Positions 6,217 through 8,702 of a stretch of 8,702 nt of DNA are shown here, piece by piece; the first letter of the stretch is position 1; every line of letters starts with the position of its first letter. This DNA comes from Treponema sp. GTDB taxonomy: Bacteria > Spirochaetota > Spirochaetia > Treponematales > Breznakiellaceae. The notes beneath the pieces were generated by a model, which ran no database searches, was not told where the DNA came from, and saw nothing but the letters and a program-made list of their open reading frames with translations. The stretch covers positions 1 to 8,702 of the forward strand of contig JAISND010000047.1 in assembly GCA_031276615.1 (NCBI GenBank), in the 5' to 3' direction. The translations under genes and the position numbers were made by a program.

Positions 6217-6232
6217 TTGCCCCAATGGGCAA
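6217..6232. promoter_or_regulatory. Operator-like inverted repeat at the predicted transcription start
   Basis: TTGCCC (6217-6222) and GGGCAA (6227-6232) form a perfect 6-bp inverted repeat around CAAT. It covers the place where transcription from the minus-strand promoter at 6237-6265 should begin (about 6230). It could be a repressor site or a 5'-end hairpin in the transcript. No regulator is identified. Confidence 0.45.
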
Positions 6233-6236
6233 AATT

Positions 6237-6265
6237 ATGATAGAGGAAAGAAAAGGGCAAGTCAA
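6237..6265 (-). promoter_or_regulatory. Sigma70-type promoter for the 5314-6129 gene
   Basis: On the minus strand, TTGACT (6260-6265) is the -35 box and TATCAT (6237-6242) the -10 box, each 5 of 6 to consensus, with an ideal 17-bp spacer. The predicted start is near 6230, giving a leader of about 100 nt. The -35 box ends 2 nt before the ATG of the divergent HD-GYP gene, so the promoter covers that gene's translation start region. Confidence 0.72.
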
Positions 6266-6267
6266 CG

Positions 6268-7419
6268 ATGAAAAGCTACATAATCAGGGATATTCCGCCG
6301 GAAAGCTATTTTACCAAAACGGTCTACCTCGATCCCCAGTTTATCCTTGCCGCTCCGGAAATGTCCTTTTCCCGGGAACTGGTAAACGCCCTGCTTGAGC
6401 AGGAATTCCGCGAGGTCTACAGCGACGGCGAACCCCGGGAAGACTATGTGCCCGAGGGCGTCGAAGCGAAAAAAGAAGGCGAGACGCCGGTAGATTCCGC
6501 CAGCCTGGCAGCAACGAGCGATGCCGACAAGGTCCGGCGGGCGGAGGAATTCTACGCGTCCTTTCACAAATACGCGGACAATCTTTTTACCCATGTGGCC
6601 ATAAAGAACGATCTTGATTTCAAGCCAGTGGCCGAAAAGATCAAGACCGTCTGTGACTTTGTCCGGGAGGATCGCCGTTTTCTCATGCGGGTACTGAAAA
6701 ACGCCGATTCCCCGGAGGAGTATAACTACCTTTCTTCCCACGCCGTCCGTTCCACCATCATCGCCATTGTTATCGGAACCTACCTCAAACTTCCCGCGCA
6801 CCGCCTTATCGAACTCGGCGTGGCCGCCCTGCTCCACGAAATCGGCATGATAAAGCTGCCGCCCCAGAGCTACCTGAGCAAGCGCGCCCTGAATCCCCAG
6901 GAAAAAAAGGCGATCCTTACCCATCCGGTTCTGAGTTTCAACATGCTCAAGTCCTTTGACTTCCCCCTGGTGATCAGCCTTGCCGCCCTTGAGCACCACG
7001 AGCGTGAAAACGGCACGGGTTACCCCCAGAAGCTGACCAGCGACAAGATAAGCCTGTACGCGAAGATAATCGCCGTCGCCTGCTCCTACGAGGCCCTCAG
7101 CACCAGGCGTCCCCACAAGGAAGCCAAGGACGGCTATGAGGGCATGCTGGAACTCCTCAGAAACGAGGGAAAGCAATACGACGATACGGCGGTCCGCGCC
7201 CTGGTATTCTCGCTTTCGATCTACCCCATCGGACTCTACGTGCTTCTTTCCAGCGGCAAGAAAGGCCAGGTGGTTGACGTAAACCCGGAAAATCCCCGCT
7301 ACCCGGTGGTGCAGATCTTCGGGGAGCTTACCCCCGACGGCAAGAACAAAACCGCGGAAACATCCCCGGAGGGTCTGCGTATCGTGCGTTCCCTTACCAG
7401 GGAAGAAATCGGCAGTTGA
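6268..7419 (+). CDS. HD-GYP family protein with degenerate catalytic motifs
   Basis: A 383-residue cytosolic protein; no membrane segment or signal. Residues 1-55 (IIRDIPPESYFTKTVYLDPQFILAAPEMSFSRELVNALLEQEFREVYSDG) form an N-terminal domain of a type I recall with spirochaetal HD-GYP proteins. About 56-90 is a charged linker. The HD-GYP domain runs from about 150 to 320: SSHAV (His158), LLHEIGMIKLP (188-198), LTHP (His219), HHERENGTGYP (243-253) and IIAVACSYEAL (267-277). The C-terminal PIGLYVLLSSGKKGQVVDVNP (320-340) is a common extension. HD-GYP enzymes hydrolyse cyclic-di-GMP using metals bound by His and Asp. Here HD is HE (Glu191), the Lys of HDxGK is Met194, the Asp of HHExxDGxGYP is Asn248, and the usual later Asp is Cys272. 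Reduced activity or a sensor role is therefore likely. AAAAGGG (6251-6257) is a modest ribosome binding site. The CNNM gene follows after 10 nt. Confidence 0.9.
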   Translation: MKSYIIRDIPPESYFTKTVYLDPQFILAAPEMSFSRELVNALLEQEFREVYSDGEPREDYVPEGVEAKKEGETPVDSASLAATSDADKVRRAEEFYASFHKYADNLFTHVAIKNDLDFKPVAEKIKTVCDFVREDRRFLMRVLKNADSPEEYNYLSSHAVRSTIIAIVIGTYLKLPAHRLIELGVAALLHEIGMIKLPPQSYLSKRALNPQEKKAILTHPVLSFNMLKSFDFPLVISLAALEHHERENGTGYPQKLTSDKISLYAKIIAVACSYEALSTRRPHKEAKDGYEGMLELLRNEGKQYDDTAVRALVFSLSIYPIGLYVLLSSGKKGQVVDVNPENPRYPVVQIFGELTPDGKNKTAETSPEGLRIVRSLTREEIGS

Positions 7420-7422
7420 GGA
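7418..7422 (+). promoter_or_regulatory. Ribosome binding site fixing the CNNM gene start
   Basis: GAGGA overlaps the TGA stop of the HD-GYP gene and lies 7 nt before the ATG at 7430. The in-frame TTG at 7424 is only one base away from it and cannot use it. The overlap suggests translational coupling of the two genes. Confidence 0.75.
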
Positions 7423-7429
7423 ATTGCGC

Positions 7430-8686
7430 ATGGAGGATCCCTTACCTGCCGTCCTTGTCATTCTTGTCCTGATTTTCGCGGGCGGGTTTTTTACCCTCTT
7501 CGACGCGGCCCTTGGCGCGTGCGGAAAATCGCGGCTGCGGAAAGAGGCGGCGGCGGGCAGCAAAAAATTCCGCCGCGTCCTTGAGGCCGTGGAAAACCTC
7601 CGCTCGTTTCCGGGAACCTCCCGAATCCAGGCCGGCATCCTTCGTATCGTAACCGGCGTCTTCGCGGGCTTTGTCCTGGCGCGGCTTTCCGCCGGGCCGG
7701 CGCCTGTCATCCTGCTTACCGCGGCACTTGCCCTGGCCGCGGTATTTCTGGGCGATATTATTCCCCGCGTCATTGCCCGTTCCAATCCCGAAGAAATCGC
7801 CGCGGCCCTCTTTCCGCTGTTTCACATCCTTGCCCTTCCCGTCCGGCCTTTCAGTTTTGTCCTCGGGCGCCTGGCCTCCCTTGTCCGCGGGGCACTCCCT
7901 ATTGAGGCAAAGAGGCCGGGCATCACCGAAGACGAACTGCTCCTTGCCCTCAGGGAAGGTGAAAAATCGGGCCTTGTCGAAAGCAATGAACGCACTATGG
8001 TGGAGGGCGTTTTTTATCTGGGCGACCGGCCGGTCGGCACCTTTATGACCCACCGCTCGGAGATTCAATGGCTCGACGTGAACGCCCCGCCCGAAGAGAT
8101 CCGCGCCAGGGCCCTTGAGTACCGCGGCCAGCGCTGCTTCCCCGTTGCCGACGGCGCCCCGGACGCGATCATCGGCGCCGCCTACCTTGAGGACATCATC
8201 CTCGATCAGTTCGCGGGGCCGCAAAGGGGGCTGCGCTCAATCATGAAGAAAGCCCTGTTCGTGCCTGAAACCATGACGGCCCTCAAGGCCTTTGAATCCT
8301 TCAAAAAGGGCGAGGCAAACTTCCTCTTTGTGATGGACGAATACGGCGGCTTTGCCGGAATCCTCTCCGTGCGTGACCTGATGGAAGAAATAGTCGGCGA
8401 GCTTTCGGCGGCCCCGAGGGATGAAGAGCCGGCCGTTCGTCAGGAGGACGGCAGCTGGCTTGTGGACGGCAGCCTCAACATCGATGAGGCCGCAGACCTG
8501 CTTTCCCTGCCCGGCCTTGCCGCCGAACACCAGGGCTACCATACCCTGGCGGGCTTTGTCCTCTCCCTCGCCGGCGAAGTTCCGCGGGCCGGCGAAAGTT
8601 TTACCTGGGGGGGCTGCCGCTTCACGGTGGTGGACATGGACGGCCGCCGCATCGACAAGGTGCTCGTCTCCGTCACCGGGGACTGA
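7430..8686 (+). CDS. CNNM/CorC (HlyC/TlyC-type) membrane protein with tandem CBS domains
   Basis: A 418-residue inner-membrane protein with the usual three parts: CNNM/DUF21 membrane domain (about 1-155), two CBS domains (about 200-325, with VGTFMTHRSEIQWLD at 202-216 and VMDEYGGFAGILSVRDLMEEIVGEL at 301-325) and a CorC_HlyC C-terminal domain (about 338-416). Relatives bind ATP in the CBS pair and transport or regulate Mg2+ and related ions; some are labelled haemolysins on weak grounds. Hydrophobic segments lie near 6-28, 66-86, 90-110 and 122-152. The family's polar membrane motifs are altered: FFSxSE reads FFTLFD (20-25), the Asn-rich GNNLVN is GILRIV (69-74), and GEIIPK is GDIIPR (108-113). 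Transport by the known route is uncertain. The start is ATG at 7430, supported by GAGGA. It is probably co-transcribed with the HD-GYP gene. Which paralogue of this multi-member family it is cannot be told from the sequence alone. Confidence 0.88.
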   Translation: MEDPLPAVLVILVLIFAGGFFTLFDAALGACGKSRLRKEAAAGSKKFRRVLEAVENLRSFPGTSRIQAGILRIVTGVFAGFVLARLSAGPAPVILLTAALALAAVFLGDIIPRVIARSNPEEIAAALFPLFHILALPVRPFSFVLGRLASLVRGALPIEAKRPGITEDELLLALREGEKSGLVESNERTMVEGVFYLGDRPVGTFMTHRSEIQWLDVNAPPEEIRARALEYRGQRCFPVADGAPDAIIGAAYLEDIILDQFAGPQRGLRSIMKKALFVPETMTALKAFESFKKGEANFLFVMDEYGGFAGILSVRDLMEEIVGELSAAPRDEEPAVRQEDGSWLVDGSLNIDEAADLLSLPGLAAEHQGYHTLAGFVLSLAGEVPRAGESFTWGGCRFTVVDMDGRRIDKVLVSVTGD

Positions 8687-8702
8687 CTGGCGCCATAGGC
8701 AT

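Noticed and set aside
6130..6225. N-terminal extension of the two-TM protein from an upstream TTG at 6225
   Set aside because: No Shine-Dalgarno, start nearly coincident with the predicted transcription start, and unstructured added residues; the TTG at 6129 has a strong ribosome binding site.
6236..6241. Plus-strand -10 box TATGAT for the HD-GYP gene
   Set aside because: No acceptable -35 at the right distance. The hexamer overlaps the reverse-strand -10 box, and the resulting start would leave a very short leader; kept only as a weak possibility.
7424..7429. TTG start two codons before the ATG of the CNNM gene
   Set aside because: The GAGGA site is only one base from it, too close to work; spacing to the ATG at 7430 is ideal.
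6262..7785. 507-codon minus-strand open frame over the HD-GYP gene and the start of the CNNM gene
   Set aside because: No recognisable motif or ribosome binding site, and low-complexity composition; the opposite strand has two well-supported genes.

Overview
The window looks like a chromosomal stretch from a Treponema-like spirochaete with a fairly GC-rich genome. The main reason is its first three genes. They form a TPR-protein-associated TRAP transporter (TPAT) set, TatT–TatP–TatQM, an arrangement first described in Treponema pallidum (there Tp0956–Tp0958). The 'Tat' names have nothing to do with twin-arginine translocation. The taxonomic call is an inference from gene content recalled from memory; no search was run.

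Layout: (1) 1-3788, plus strand: the 3' part of tatT (its start lies upstream of the window), tatP (periplasmic solute-binding protein) and a fused small-plus-large permease gene, tatQM. They are tightly packed (33-nt and 3-nt gaps) and read as one operon. (2) 3789-3830: a convergent junction with a GC-rich hairpin. (3) 3831-5048, minus strand: an AlaA-type alanine/glutamate-pyruvate aminotransferase. (4) 5049-5313: a non-coding stretch dense in palindromes. It holds two copies of a 21-bp GC-rich palindromic unit, one inside a cloverleaf-like inverted repeat, plus an 8-bp direct repeat and a tandem 10-mer. This is either a small non-autonomous mobile element or a structured leader of the aminotransferase gene. 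(5) 5314-6129, minus strand: an unrecognised two-TM protein with a TPR-like soluble part and a TTG start. (6) 6130-6267: a divergent promoter region with a near-consensus sigma70-type promoter for the minus-strand gene. (7) 6268-8686, plus strand: an HD-GYP-family protein with several altered signature residues, followed 10 nt later by a CNNM/CorC-type membrane protein with tandem CBS domains whose membrane-domain polar motifs are also altered.

How the genes may work together: TatP should capture a ligand in the periplasm, TatT should partner TatP, and TatQM should carry out ion-coupled uptake. TatP lacks the arginine that normally grips a carboxylate, so the substrate may not be an ordinary organic acid. 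The HD-GYP-like and CNNM/CBS genes are probably co-transcribed. Both belong to families with well-known chemistry, yet both have substitutions at expected key positions, so they may act as sensors or regulators rather than as a canonical phosphodiesterase and Mg2+ transporter.

No rRNA, tRNA, CRISPR array, transposase or phage gene is visible. I see no strong evidence for a wholly new multi-gene system. The most unusual items are the palindromic element at 5064-5234, the degenerate HD-GYP protein, and the promoter whose -35 box abuts the start codon of the divergent gene.
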